Source: Glossina fuscipes (lineage: Eukaryota > Arthropoda > Insecta > Diptera > Glossinidae). Taken from it: 64,000 nucleotides of DNA. Position numbers and translations under genes: made by a program. The notes beneath the pieces were generated by a model that saw only the letters and a list, made by a program, of their open reading frames with translations, was not told the DNA's origin and ran no database searches. The stretch lies in contig NW_023998416.1 in assembly GCF_014805625.2 (NCBI RefSeq), positions 14,600,171 through 14,664,170 of the forward strand, written 5' to 3'. This document shows, piece after piece, positions 1-11,589 of this stretch (its first letter is position 1; every line of letters begins with the position of its first letter).

Positions 1-1239
1 CGCAGTAAAATAACATTTATATAATAATGCGGATAATAAACGACCAGTAGGGGTGTGTAAATTAATCAAGACCCTTTTTTTTTTTTTTTTCTTTATACAC
101 TTTGCACAAGGACAATCTGCATTCATTTCAATAGTTAAGATAATTAATCAGTGCATTTAATTAATTGTCTTCAGATATTTGTCACTGACAGTGAAACAGT
201 GCCATTGAAATTGTACACACTCATGTCTATGAAGATGTCGACTGTCGCGACTTTCCATGTTTGTTTACCTAACGTCCGTCATGGATAATTAGAATCATTT
301 CTTTTTCTATTTAACTTGAGTTTTTTTTTTGGACTGGAAGCCACCTTTGTATGTTATGCGTATTTTAGGAGCTAATAAAAGGAAAATCAGAAAAAGGGAA
401 ATTTAAGAGCTACTAAAAGGAAAATGAAGAAAACTTATCGATATTCTTTTATTTTGACTGGGAGACTTTTAGCATTTCCATCTGCAGGCAGACGGGGGTT
501 TCTTTCGTGTCATAGTACTTCTCTTCTCTTATCTAAAAGTAGATAATTTATACTCTTCTTACTTTTTACTTCGGTGAAAAGTGGTAACAAACTACGAACA
601 AAAGAAGAGTGCTGATGTGAAAATATTTTAGCACAACTTCATCAAGATTATGCGTTGAATGGGCTCTCTGAGAGGCCGAGAATGGTTCCAAAATGAGTTA
701 GTGCTTATGTCAAGTAATTAAATTGAAAATAAAATTAAAAGAATATTTTTATGTTGATTGTGGGCTCCGCTATAAAATTGTACACTGTTCTTGCTCTTTT
801 CGCCATGATTGCGGAACACGTAAAGTGTAAAACGTGCAATTGTGCCTTTGCCAGATGCAGCACACTCCGTTATAACGTTTTCAAGTAAGAAGAATGAAAG
901 AAAACAAACCAGTTCGAATCTTATTTTGTAACGAAGAATTTTTCATTTAAATACTCAAATATATATATATACATATATATAAAATCCCTTCCATTTTGCT
1001 AGATTTAGATATGTGATTCTCATTTTTAAACTTGGCCTAGTTACACTGTAGTAGTAGAACTCTTTCAGTTGAATATGTCTCACGAGATTGACTTAGGTGT
1101 TGCTATTTTTTTCAAAAAATACCTTTCATTTCAATACTTAAATATATGGTTAATAACTTCTTCTATTATAATAATTGTATGACTCTATCTTCTATTCCAA
1201 AAAAATTGGCAAAAAATCCTTTTTTATATTCTACAGCAC

Positions 1240-1440
1240 TTAAGATAGACCGACCTAACGGGCGATTCAGAATCGCTTCATGCATCGATCCACGCTTGCT
1301 TGTCCGTCTGTCCGTCTTGTCTTCTTGTGGTGATATTTGGTACACCGACCTTTTTTTGGCCTAAGGATGAACGCTATTGAAAATGGTTCGGATCGGATCA
1401 TTTTATCGATCACTTTAGATCGCTACATGAACGATATAGT
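1240..1440 (+). repeat. Dispersed repeat, partial copy
   Basis: Contains the family core CTAAGGATGAACGCT followed by a GGTTCGGATCGGA stretch at about 1361-1403, preceded by a GTCCGTCTGTCCGTC tract. The same order of motifs recurs near 16580, 58001, 58985 and 60480. No coding capacity is seen. Family identity is unknown to me. Confidence 0.5.
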
Positions 1441-2258
1441 ACGATACTCTATGATACGACAGATAAGCCGGAAAGTGCTATGTGCAAATTAGCTTTCATT
1501 TCTAGCAACTGCAAAGGGAATGATAAAATTAGATAAGGCTCATGTTGCTGGGTTCAAAAGCGCAGCTTTAAGTGAAGAGCAAGAAGGTTATCTCTACTAA
1601 GGTGCTGCTAATTGGTCGCATTTGCTCCTCAAAAACACTCTTAAGAATATTTTATTGAGATCTTTATTATGGAAAACCTAAACTTGAAATTCGATAAACG
1701 GAAAAGTTATGTTTTTGAAAATTTCCTCTCTTGCACTCCTCGTAATGCTAACAATCTAACATCATTTTACAGTAACACCAACACTATGATGATAAAAACA
1801 TATGTGAGTTATGTCAAATTTTGTTGTTGTTATTTATTTATTACAGTAACTGCAATCTTTGATGCTGTAGTTGTTATTCAGATGTTATTATCGCTGTTTT
1901 GTGTGTGTTGTTCAAACAAAAACACAGAGAGTTTATAGAGAATAAAGATATGTTTATGTGTGCTTCTCTACATATACGCGATAATTTTAGTGGTAGTAGT
2001 AAGACGTAAAAAGATTTTGGCGCCTACGCACAACATATTTTTGTTAAGTTTGAAATGGTGTATAAATGCGTTTTCCTTTTTGTATACAAACCGACCAAAC
2101 CACAAAAAAAACTAGTGTAGATTATTGTTTAACAATGTTTTCGTTAAACATGAAAAAGTTTTTTTTAAATATGATTTGCACAACAGCGTTTTTAAATAAT
2201 TTTAACGGATTTGGTTTTTTGAACATTAAAAGGGGAAACAAGAAGAGACAGAGAGGGG

Positions 2259-2263
<5 letters not shown>

Positions 2264-2310
<47 letters not shown>

Positions 2311-2320
2311 NNNNNNNNNN

Positions 2321-2367
<47 letters not shown>
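2264..2367. repeat. (GA)n microsatellite with a 10-N gap
   Basis: Near-perfect GA dinucleotide array interrupted by ten Ns at 2311-2320, so the real length is unknown. The open frames on both strands here (Arg-Glu or Ser-Leu runs) are artefacts of the repeat. Confidence 0.95.
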
Positions 2368-2372
<5 letters not shown>

Positions 2373-3157
2373 AGTGAAACAAAGGAAAAACATAAACAAT
2401 AGCAACAACAACTTATATTAGAATTCATCATTCAAATCCATATCCGATTGGTAGGAGTCGTTGATTAGAAAAAAATCAAAATAATATTTAAGTCGATAAT
2501 TAAGTGGCGCCAAAGTTTTATAGGACAGAACTGAAGAAGATGTTTTGCAACATTTAGTTAACTTATACATTTGTATATGTTAACTTACAAATATATTTAT
2601 ACATATATGTAGATATGCATTCATATGTATAAACATTTTTACCTATAACTCTTGACAAGAAAATCATAAACTTTGTAAGTAATCGGTGCTGAAGCTTAGT
2701 TGACGTAACACTTTTAATAAAATTGTCGGTTTTAAGAGTTTCTGTCTCATTAACTTTGGGACAAAAATGTCTTTAAGGTTTTTCAAAATGTACCTGGAAA
2801 TACTAGAAATTAAAGTTCTCTACGAATATTCAGATTATGACTATTATTGTTATTCACCTGTTTGTATAGAAGTGTACTTTTTGAAAACATTTGTATAACC
2901 ATAAAAGGTAACATTTTAATTGACTTCTTCGCCTACTTACTTTACTTGTTATTGCATTACTGAAGCTTTAAATCATTTGTAAATAGATTTCAACATTTTT
3001 TTTCTGTCGTATTTCATGTCAAACCATATTACAATGCATTCTCATTAAAGAGGAATTTCCGTTGACTTAATCGGAATAGAAAAAATTTGAATACGTTTAT
3101 ATACATATTGCCTCCCTCTCTTATAGCCACATGCACATTGTAGGACAATCATCTTAA

Positions 3158-3181
3158 GTATATATATATATATATATATAT
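3158..3181. repeat. (TA)n microsatellite
   Basis: About eleven uninterrupted TA units. Confidence 0.9.
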
Positions 3182-3859
3182 GCATATATTTTTCTTGTAA
3201 TCTTTCTATCAATATCTGGCATATTTTCTACATCTCAGGCAGTTTTTTTCCCTTAAGATCTCAGCATTTAAGCTATTGATCACCACTGTGTCATGTTTTA
3301 GTTGTCTATATTCGTCACAGTGGCTGCATTAGGTTTTCTTTGCGTTAAACTACGCATCGCATTTGATCATCATTAATAAGGGGAATCGAAATCGTCTGTT
3401 CAGGAAGTGAACCACCAAAAAAAGGAGAATTTTTTGACATGCCTTTTGGGTGGAAGGAAAGGTAACAGACTTTATTACATTTATATTTAAGAGTAAAAGC
3501 AAATATTAATATTGCGGATGATAATTTTACGAGGCTCCTATCCATTTAATGCGGTTCTACATGCCGACATCTAGCGAGGTGCGCAGAGCCTTTTCGAAAA
3601 AAATGGGTTTTTGTGCTATTGCCGCGTATTTGAACGAAAAAGTGCAATTTTCGATAGAATCAGGACCTTTTTTGTTGGTAAAAACAAGCGGAAACACTAT
3701 AGTGTGTGTATGTAAGACTATAGTGTGATGCGGCCAACCATTAAACACCCGGCACTGCTTTGTTTAATGCATATATTCGTAGAAAGACCTTTCAAAATAA
3801 GGGTTTATAGGGGGCTTAATCGAAAGTTCCTAGGCTGACGATTTGATTTTAAACAAGTA

Positions 3860-4250
3860 AAAAAGTTATAGTGGGCCACGATCCACTATTAAACAACCTA
3901 AATCTCTCTGCTTAAAATATAACGGCTTTTCGAACGAAGGCACTGTATGGAATTGGTCGGAAGAGTGGTCCGATTTAATTTCTGACAGCGGTTGTCCTTG
4001 GGCCCAAACCTGTTGTTGTATCAAATTGCATCATAGTTCATAATCAAGTTCAAAAATCAAGATCTGTAGACTGAACAGACCAACTTATATTGACTCAAAG
4101 AATAATTTTGAATTGATGGATCGAATCGATGGGATGCATCAATGGAACGATGGGTCTGTTTCAGATCCTTCTGAGAGTTGCATACATTCCCACAAACTTA
4201 ACATACTTTTGTACCATAGTCGAAACATTAGTCGATTTGTGCCCGCATCG
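3860..4250 (-). repeat. Dispersed repeat, reverse-oriented copy
   Basis: Starts with GTGGGCCACGATCCA and ends around 4183-4212 with a stretch whose reverse complement reads as GTATGCAACTCTCAGAAGG preceded by a TTAAGTTTGTGGG element. The same two ends occur at 19118-19400. Non-coding and degenerate. Confidence 0.5.
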
Positions 4251-5186
4251 TAAAGTCACTCCCGACTGAGAATGCCTGCTCTCTCGCAATTTGCGGGAGG
4301 TTTTAATTTTCTGCATCTCATTTTTTCCTCCTTATAAACATAATGTATGCCCTTGAATTTTTCGATAGTGATGGGTATTAAAAGTTTCGTCTTAAATCAA
4401 ACAAAATTTATGATTCGTTTTTGAAAAATTATTTTTTTTATCACAAATTTACAAATTGATTGCACTTAATTGGCTTGAGGTCACATTTCTTTATCACTTT
4501 CGTGTGATCGCAATTAATTATGCAGCTGAATAAAGTGTACACGTGAGTTGTCTTATGTAACAAAGCAGTAACGAGAGCGTAAAGCTTATAGGCGTTAGAA
4601 TTTACCTTATTTCCCTAACCGCAACCAATTAGTGAATAGATAAAAAAATGAGTGGAGCACTTTTGCAGAGAAATCTTTTGGGCAGCCTTTGGTTAAGACC
4701 TTATAATAGACGTAGATATATATGCATATATATATATATATATATGTATGTATATGCTTATGAATGTGTATGAATTTGAAGTAAAAACCCATTCAGATTG
4801 TGCCTTACTTAGTGCGCAATCACTTATGTTTAAGCCATGTTTATGAGTTAAACATCATCAGCTCCGGCACCAGTTGAATTTCGACGGGTTTTCAGTAATT
4901 TAAAATGGTGCACAAGTAATGAACGATTTCTATTTAATATAACCCGTCTGCCTACACACCTTTTTAAAAGCCGTACCACATCTCAGTCTCAGTTAATAGC
5001 ATGTGCCAGTTGGGTAACTGACATATACCGGCAACAAGAGTAACAGCGACAGGAACAGTATATGTGGATACGTACTGGCGAAAACCAGCAGCAATTGAAT
5101 GTTGAAGTTTTATTTTTAATATGGATAGAGTGTGTATGTTTGTAGGTATTTGCTTGGATTTTCTTCGCTAAAGTGTGATGGGGATA

Positions 5187-5208
5187 GTGTGTGTGTGTGT
5201 GTGTGTGT
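5187..5208. repeat. (GT)n microsatellite
   Basis: Uninterrupted GT units followed directly by a T run. Confidence 0.9.
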
Positions 5209-6259
5209 TTTTTTTTTTTTTGCATTGGCATCAAAATCAACATCGTAACAACACGCTCACACATTTCATACAGCAAATATAATTTACAGCTGGTAAATCA
5301 AATATTTAGATTACCCCAAAAAAAAAAAATTGTTGTTATTGTTGTTCGCGTTGCAGTTGATGGTAATGGGCTGTCAGCTACTCAATCACTTCTATAAAAC
5401 CAAAACACGGCCGCTTTAACTTATCAATACAAATATAACCAAACTTAACTGAAATCTATGCGCTATGCGTTGGCTTTGGCTTTTACTTATCCATCGTAGG
5501 GGATAATAATAAAATATAATTGATTTTATAGCCTAATTTGATTTATTTTAAAGTTTTCTTTCGGATACTCGATTCCAGCCATAAACTGAATTAAAGTGAC
5601 TTACTTATTTCTTGATCGGAGATATGTATTCGTCGCAGTGTATTTTAGGTGATTGTTGCAAGTCAAATAAAAAATTTAATATACATATTTTTTCCTGCGA
5701 TAGTCATAACAATTCGGTTCGGCTAAAATAATGATGTTTATTTTATTCGGCTACGCGTTGGATATTTGCCTTATAAGTGTTCCTTTCATCTGTTCTTATA
5801 TAATTTATGTGCATCTTCTATGTTTTCTTGAAAAACCCGTAGCACAACTGACAAAACATTGTTAATGAGAATGATTGTGAGTGAGCCACGAATGAACCAC
5901 TAAACAGTTGGACAAACAATGAAAAGAATTCAATCAATTTTACATCGAATACATACACACGTATATACGCTGCTATATTCCTATAAATAATATAAAACGC
6001 AATTTTAACGCATAGCGTTTAATATGCGCTAAAGCACAGCATTTGCCTTAATATTGTTGTCGCTTTGCTTTAATGGATGCATTTGCAACTTAGCAGGCAA
6101 CTTGATGGAAGATTTATCATTCAATCACAAATGTTTATGTCGACGTCTCGTTAAAAAAAAATCAATTTCTTTACAAATTCTTTCATAACCGATACGCCTC
6201 TCTCCAGGCAGCTCTGCGTTTTGCTTTATAACTTGAATGAGGTTAAATTTTACATTTTA

Positions 6260-6600
6260 TTAGGCTTTGCTTAGGAAATATACGAGGTTGGCGGGAAGGT
6301 TCGCTTGTATTCTAAATGAAGCATTTGAGTTTGTAACTGTTGCACTCGTATGATGGATGCGTAGTTTAATTTCAATTGCAAGATGGTGGTTACAAGTGGG
6401 TGGCATTCTAGCAAAATCCCAAAGATTTTCTTTGATACCAAAACTTTTGGAACGAAATTTGGCAAAAAGTCTTTGGCAGGTCCGCACATTTACAACCTCA
6501 ATGCTCAACGTGTCATATAAGTTTCTGCACGCAACCGGTGCATTACTTCCTTTCTGAAACTCATATCAAGTACCCCTCTTAAATGCACTCTACTCCCTTT
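6260..6600 (-). pseudogene. mariner-type transposase relic, N-terminal DNA-binding part
   Basis: The minus strand translates to a stretch with QKGSNAPVACRN, then VRTCQRLFAKFRSKSFGIKE. This matches the helix-turn-helix region of mariner transposases (pattern RTCQxWFAKFRSGDF). An in-frame stop lies just upstream of the QKGSNA segment (TGA after KRGT), and the expected arginine- and glycine-rich segment after the FAKFRS block is replaced by unrelated residues, so it is broken. No catalytic core or terminal inverted repeat is visible. Assignment is by remembered family motifs, not alignment. Confidence 0.65.
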
Positions 6601-9600
6601 GCATTTCGCAACTAATCAATGAAGAATATGGAAGGCAGCTCTCTTGTATCCCAAGACAACTCATGACCTCTTCTACCTTGAATGAAGAAATAAATTTGCT
6701 TGCAGGTAGTAAAATACGACAGAACTTTTCCGCCAACCTTCTATATTGTGTGGGTATATGTATATAAGTTTGATTGCATACTGTAAAGTCATTTATTCAT
6801 CTGAAATCTATAAAGTACGTATGAAATCTGCATGGAAGCTGTGCCGTTCGTTTGCAACCCATCATTGGTAGGTGCGATTTACTAACACTATCAGTCTTCT
6901 GTAGTTCCATGTAATATAAAATGAAATGTTTTTTTATTTGCTCAATGCGAGGTTGATGTCCTTTCAGTAGGAAAGAAAAGTAAAGACTCAAGTATGTGTT
7001 CGCTTGCCGATCCATTCAAAAATACGTATTCCTAATAGTTAAACGTCTGAAATAACGAGCTTCCACGCGGGTTCAAACCTTAGGGCGGTAGAGTATATTT
7101 GGTCATAAGTGTAGTGAATGCTCAGTAGACCAAGATATAACATGGAGCGATTGGTCGTATGCATCGTACATATGACGCACTCTTTCTCTTTCCTCACTTC
7201 TTTTTATTCGTCATCGCGTTATAAATATAAGGCGCATGCCCTGAATGATGGATTGTATAAAAAAAAAAAAAACAAAATTTTTAATATATTTATTTATTAT
7301 TCGGTAAAACTTAAGTAGAATTAGTTCACTAAGCGCGTACGTCTGAAAATCTAAATCAAGTAATTTTATGGATTTACTATGAGACGAGTATATGTAGCGT
7401 CTGCTTACTCTAAAATTGGTTTAAGTCTATACCTTTCAAAAAAAAACTCTTTTATGTATATATGTATGTGTATTTATATACAAAAAAAAAAAGTCTTTGT
7501 AAAATAAATGGACTTAGGACTACTTAGTGGCATATACTCAACACGCGCTGCTCATACGCATTGTATATATGTATAAAAATATATCATAAATATGAAAAAT
7601 TTAGAAAACACACATACATATATTATTTAAATATATGTAAGGTAACTAATAATATTGATAACATGAAAGAGAACTGAGAAATGATCGATGTTTGCACATG
7701 TTGTTTTACGTTATTCGTGGGTGGTTGGTGCCATGTCTCGTCGTTAATTATCGAATAAACCAGCCAATCAACCAATAAAAATAAAAATAAAAAACCGCAT
7801 ATAATTTATATTTTAATTAGTAAAAATGCGGCATTTAAGGGCCTCATAGACAATTTTCACTTCATAAAGTTACAATGATTAAAATACATTTCATGGATGA
7901 AACTATTGAGAAATTTAATAATTTCTGCGTTATGCTGCCATTGCTGGTCAAATAAATCAAAATTAAGGCAACAAGTAAAGGTTAAAAGAGTAGATGTGGT
8001 GTGCGTGATGATAATTAGTAACACGTGAATATGTTTTCAAAACGTTTCCACAGTGTCTGATGATACATGGATTACTTTCAAATATTTAATCATTTAAATT
8101 TGAGGTAAGCACAGCCACAGTCACAAAGTTCCGGTCTCAGCTGTCAGGACGCGATGTGCTCTTCTTAGGCTCTTGAAATTGGTGGTGAGGTCGTTCAAAC
8201 ATTTTATAAGATCGTGGATAATACTTTAGATAGCATACAGCCGCACTTCTATTTGGATTTTCCAAACAGTTCTGACTCCTCACCTTTCACTATTTTGCCC
8301 CATGGATCTTTACAATTCACGGCTGACTTGATAACAGCGTGACTATTGAAAAAAAGTCGCTTTTTCCGATATATCTACTTGGCGCTTTATTGGGGAAGCA
8401 TTCTTGTTCTTAAGCTGACTTATGAACGAATCAAGAAGTATTAGCTAATTTAAAGCATCTTCCACTTAATTTTTTAGAAAGCCATAACAAACATCATTAG
8501 GTGAATTTGATTGTTATTTCCCTGTATCCCAACGAAGCTTTAATCTCTTTACCATTATATGAATATGAACGAAATAATTAGAACTATTTTCTGACTTTTT
8601 CTATCGTATACAACGGGTATACGTAGAAAATTTCAGTTTAATATGCTTTACATTTTTAGTGTTACATTCTTGCTGAATTGATCATAGCGAGTTTGCGAAT
8701 ATCGAAATGGGCATACGTCACAGTTGTGGAAGCTGCTAAACAGGCTTAAGAATATTGTTGTGATCGATCATTATGGCGGCGTAAAGACCTTTATCAATTG
8801 ATATTAAATTGAATTAAAAATTTCGAACTGATTACAATTTAAGTTCAAGTTTAAGCTGCATTGAACTCGTATTGGGTACTAAAAAAAATATGTGAGAACA
8901 TTTTTTCCTTTTTTTTGTTGCAAAAATAAAAAACGTGACTATAGTTAAAAGTTATAGTTTTTTAACGTGTTTTTCGCATGTTGTTTCTGCTTCTTTTTTT
9001 GTCGAATATTCGGTAAATGGTAAGTCATATATGTTTTGGCCGATAAGCTAAAATGCTTTGTGCTTGCAGTGGACGATACTCTTCCTTTTGTAGGACAACG
9101 GGATGGAAAAATGGACTGAATTTCTAGTGTAGCGTCGCTAAAACAAGTGTAACGTTAATAATTATCCAAAGTCTATCTGACATTTTACGAACTTATTGAG
9201 TGATGTATTATATCCGCAAAAACTATTTATCATAATAAGTAAAATTTCAATCCATGCGAATAGTCAAACTTTCGATGAATATGCTTGTTAAGGATATAAG
9301 GATATGTGATTATTCATTTGAATTCCGAGATGTCAAGCTTCAACACAGATTTAATTTGTTCTCAAAAAGCGTGAATTCGCAAAAAAACGCTTCATTTGCG
9401 ATTTTTCTGATCACATTGCGAAAAAGACAGTTGTAAACAATGATGACCACTGCTTTGGTATATTCGAGAGAGAGACAATTGTGGAATTGTCCTTCTTTGT
9501 TGTTGTAATTCAATGAAGTCGAAGCACAAAAATGGAAGTAGAACGTCCTAGTTTCCTTTGAACATGTAAAAGATGTATTCACTGCAGGGATACTATTACC

Positions 9601-9989
9601 TCCTTTTAATTATAAGACAATCTTTAACGATTGGTCCTCTAAACAAACCCCTAGTAATCGACACAAGTGTAAAGTTGTAAGGATGTAACAAAAAGTTTAA
9701 TATTGTTTTGGAAGATATTTCCTTCCTCTCGCGAACTCATAGCAATCTATGTAACCATAAAACATTTCCACTCACATTTTAGAATAGTAGAGTTATACCA
9801 AACGCTCTCGCTCCCCCTCCCTACTGAATATACCTGTTCAAATATTTCAAATTAAAGTATTTATCTTATAAATAACAATTAGAATGAGATCATATTACAG
9901 AAATACTTTTAATGTGAAATCAAGATCATTATCATTCTTAATAATATTACAACTTACTCACTATACACTACTGTTGCAACTAAAAATCT

Positions 9990-10011
9990 AACATCATCAT
10001 CATCATCATCA
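9990..10011. repeat. (CAT)n microsatellite
   Basis: Seven consecutive CAT-type units ending in ATGATCATTG. Confidence 0.85.
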
Positions 10012-10492
10012 TGATCATTGCTACATTACATAAAAATAGAAAGACGTGAAAACTCTTAAGTTACTATTTCTTAATGTAGTCTGGGATGGTTGCTATCAAA
10101 AAAGAATCTTAAGTGAAACTGTATTTTAAATTAAAGAAAAGAATTAACTGTCTATCGATTTCGACAGTAATTTATGAGATCGGTTTACTTTAATTAAATG
10201 CGTATAGTGAATACGATTGAATTGAATGGGATCAACTAAACCGTCAATATGGATTATATTTAGGGGCAAAAAAACAACATTTCAACGTTGACACATTGTC
10301 AACTATATTATGGCTTTTAGTTTTCCATGGAAATGGAACTTGAACTGGTAACCAGTTCGTCGAGCGCTTAAGACAAAAAATCCTTGGCATTAGTTGTAAT
10401 GAAATGTCGTTAGAGTTGCTGCCCGTTGCCCATAATAATGAACAACCAAAGAAGATTTAACATTTCGTTTTCATAAGCAGTCGAAAACATAC

Positions 10493-10496
<4 letters not shown>

Positions 10497-10528
<32 letters not shown>
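10497..10528. repeat. (AT)n microsatellite
   Basis: Uninterrupted AT units about 1 kb upstream of the Tsp start codon. Confidence 0.9.
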
Positions 10529-10531
<3 letters not shown>

Positions 10532-10706
10532 ATATTTATACACGATTACATGACTACTTGCCTTTATGTCGATGACGTGTGTTGTTTCTTTATTTAGCTA
10601 CTTATTCCTCTATATTGTGCGTGTCTTATTTTGGCCCGTTATGGTAAAATGATGATAACTCCTGTCTCATTTTATATCCGTCCATATTTCATATTGAAAC
10701 ATATGA

Positions 10707-10807
10707 TTTGTTCATGATGATGATGATGGTGATGATGATAATGATGATGATAATGATGGTGTTAGTGATGATGACAACAACGATTACGATGGTGATAATG
10801 ATGATGA
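10707..10807. repeat. (GAT)n imperfect microsatellite
   Basis: About 100 bp of GATGATGATGGTGATGATAATGA-type trinucleotide units with single-base variants. Similar arrays are at 9990 and 27523. Confidence 0.85.
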
Positions 10808-11317
10808 GCCTACTTATTATAGCATGTAGTTATCGTTGCTTGTCTAAGTCGCTGGGTGAGTAAGTAAATCGTTACTTATGGCATTAACCGACATGACCGA
10901 TTTTGGCATTTACCGCATTCCTTAATTATTACGGTTTGTCTTTGTTTTTTTTGCTTTAATAGAGAAAACCACTTTTTCGTTTCAAAAAAAGAAAAAACTG
11001 CTAAGCAGCAAGTTAGGCAAAGCAGTAGCAGGTAGAGCTTTTTTCGATTTCTCCCAGTAGCATAAAGATTATTTCTTTCGTTTCAAAAAAATAAAAAAAA
11101 GAAACATTCAAATTCTTTTTTCACCTAATTTAACCGCATAAATATCGATATCTGTTCACTTTAGTAGAATAATCTGACTTTGGCTAATTTTTGCTTTTTT
11201 TAAATCCTTATAGACTGTGAGAAATTCTTATTTACTAAAATTAATGCATACATACATAATTTTATATATGTTTTCGTTTGCAGTGTCGACAAGAGGATTG
11301 TGTGCATCTGTAGCTCG

Positions 11318-11331
<14 letters not shown>

Positions 11332-11350
<19 letters not shown>
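11332..11350. repeat. (GT)n microsatellite
   Basis: GT units about 160 bp before the Tsp start codon. Confidence 0.85.
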
Positions 11351-11510
11351 GTTAACCCAGAAACACACTACACTATTATATACAAGTAAACAAGCAAAAG
11401 TTACAGCTGTGTGGCGGCGGTTGATGATCGCAGTGCTCGTAAAAGTATTATTTAGTTTATGAGTTCAAATCCTCCGTAGACCCTTGAAAAAGCATAAAAT
11501 TTTTATCATC

Positions 11511-11589
11511 ATGCATTGGTTATGCTTTGGTTTCATAACGGTGCTGTGCTTGAGCTTAAAACATGTGGCGTCATTGTCTTTGGATCCAG
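11511..11589 (+). CDS. Tsp: Tsp coding exon 1 (signal peptide)
   Basis: ATG at 11511 opens [16 protein letters not shown] followed by KHVAS, a typical secretion signal with probable cleavage after the VAS. It is the first ATG in frame and the exon ends G|GTAAGT after 26 codons plus one base. Any non-coding 5' exon was not identified. Confidence 0.9.

Larger units (their letters stand above)
1..11510. other. Gene-free upstream region of Tsp
   Basis: I find no credible coding exon here. Open frames are short, compositionally biased or in repeats. The stretch holds AT, GA, GT and GAT microsatellites, one copy of a dispersed repeat on each strand, and a decayed mariner transposase. Being directly upstream of Tsp it may contain the promoter and non-coding 5' exons, but I could not place a transcription start from sequence alone. 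Confidence 0.6.

Noticed and set aside
2066..2431. Open frames encoding Arg-Glu or Ser-Leu runs
   Set aside because: Produced entirely by the GA microsatellite and its N gap.
7060..7110. GGGTTCAAACC element as a possible tRNA B box
   Set aside because: No A box at the right distance and no cloverleaf. Similar isolated GTTCAAA elements at 44548, 57917 and 11463 also fail.
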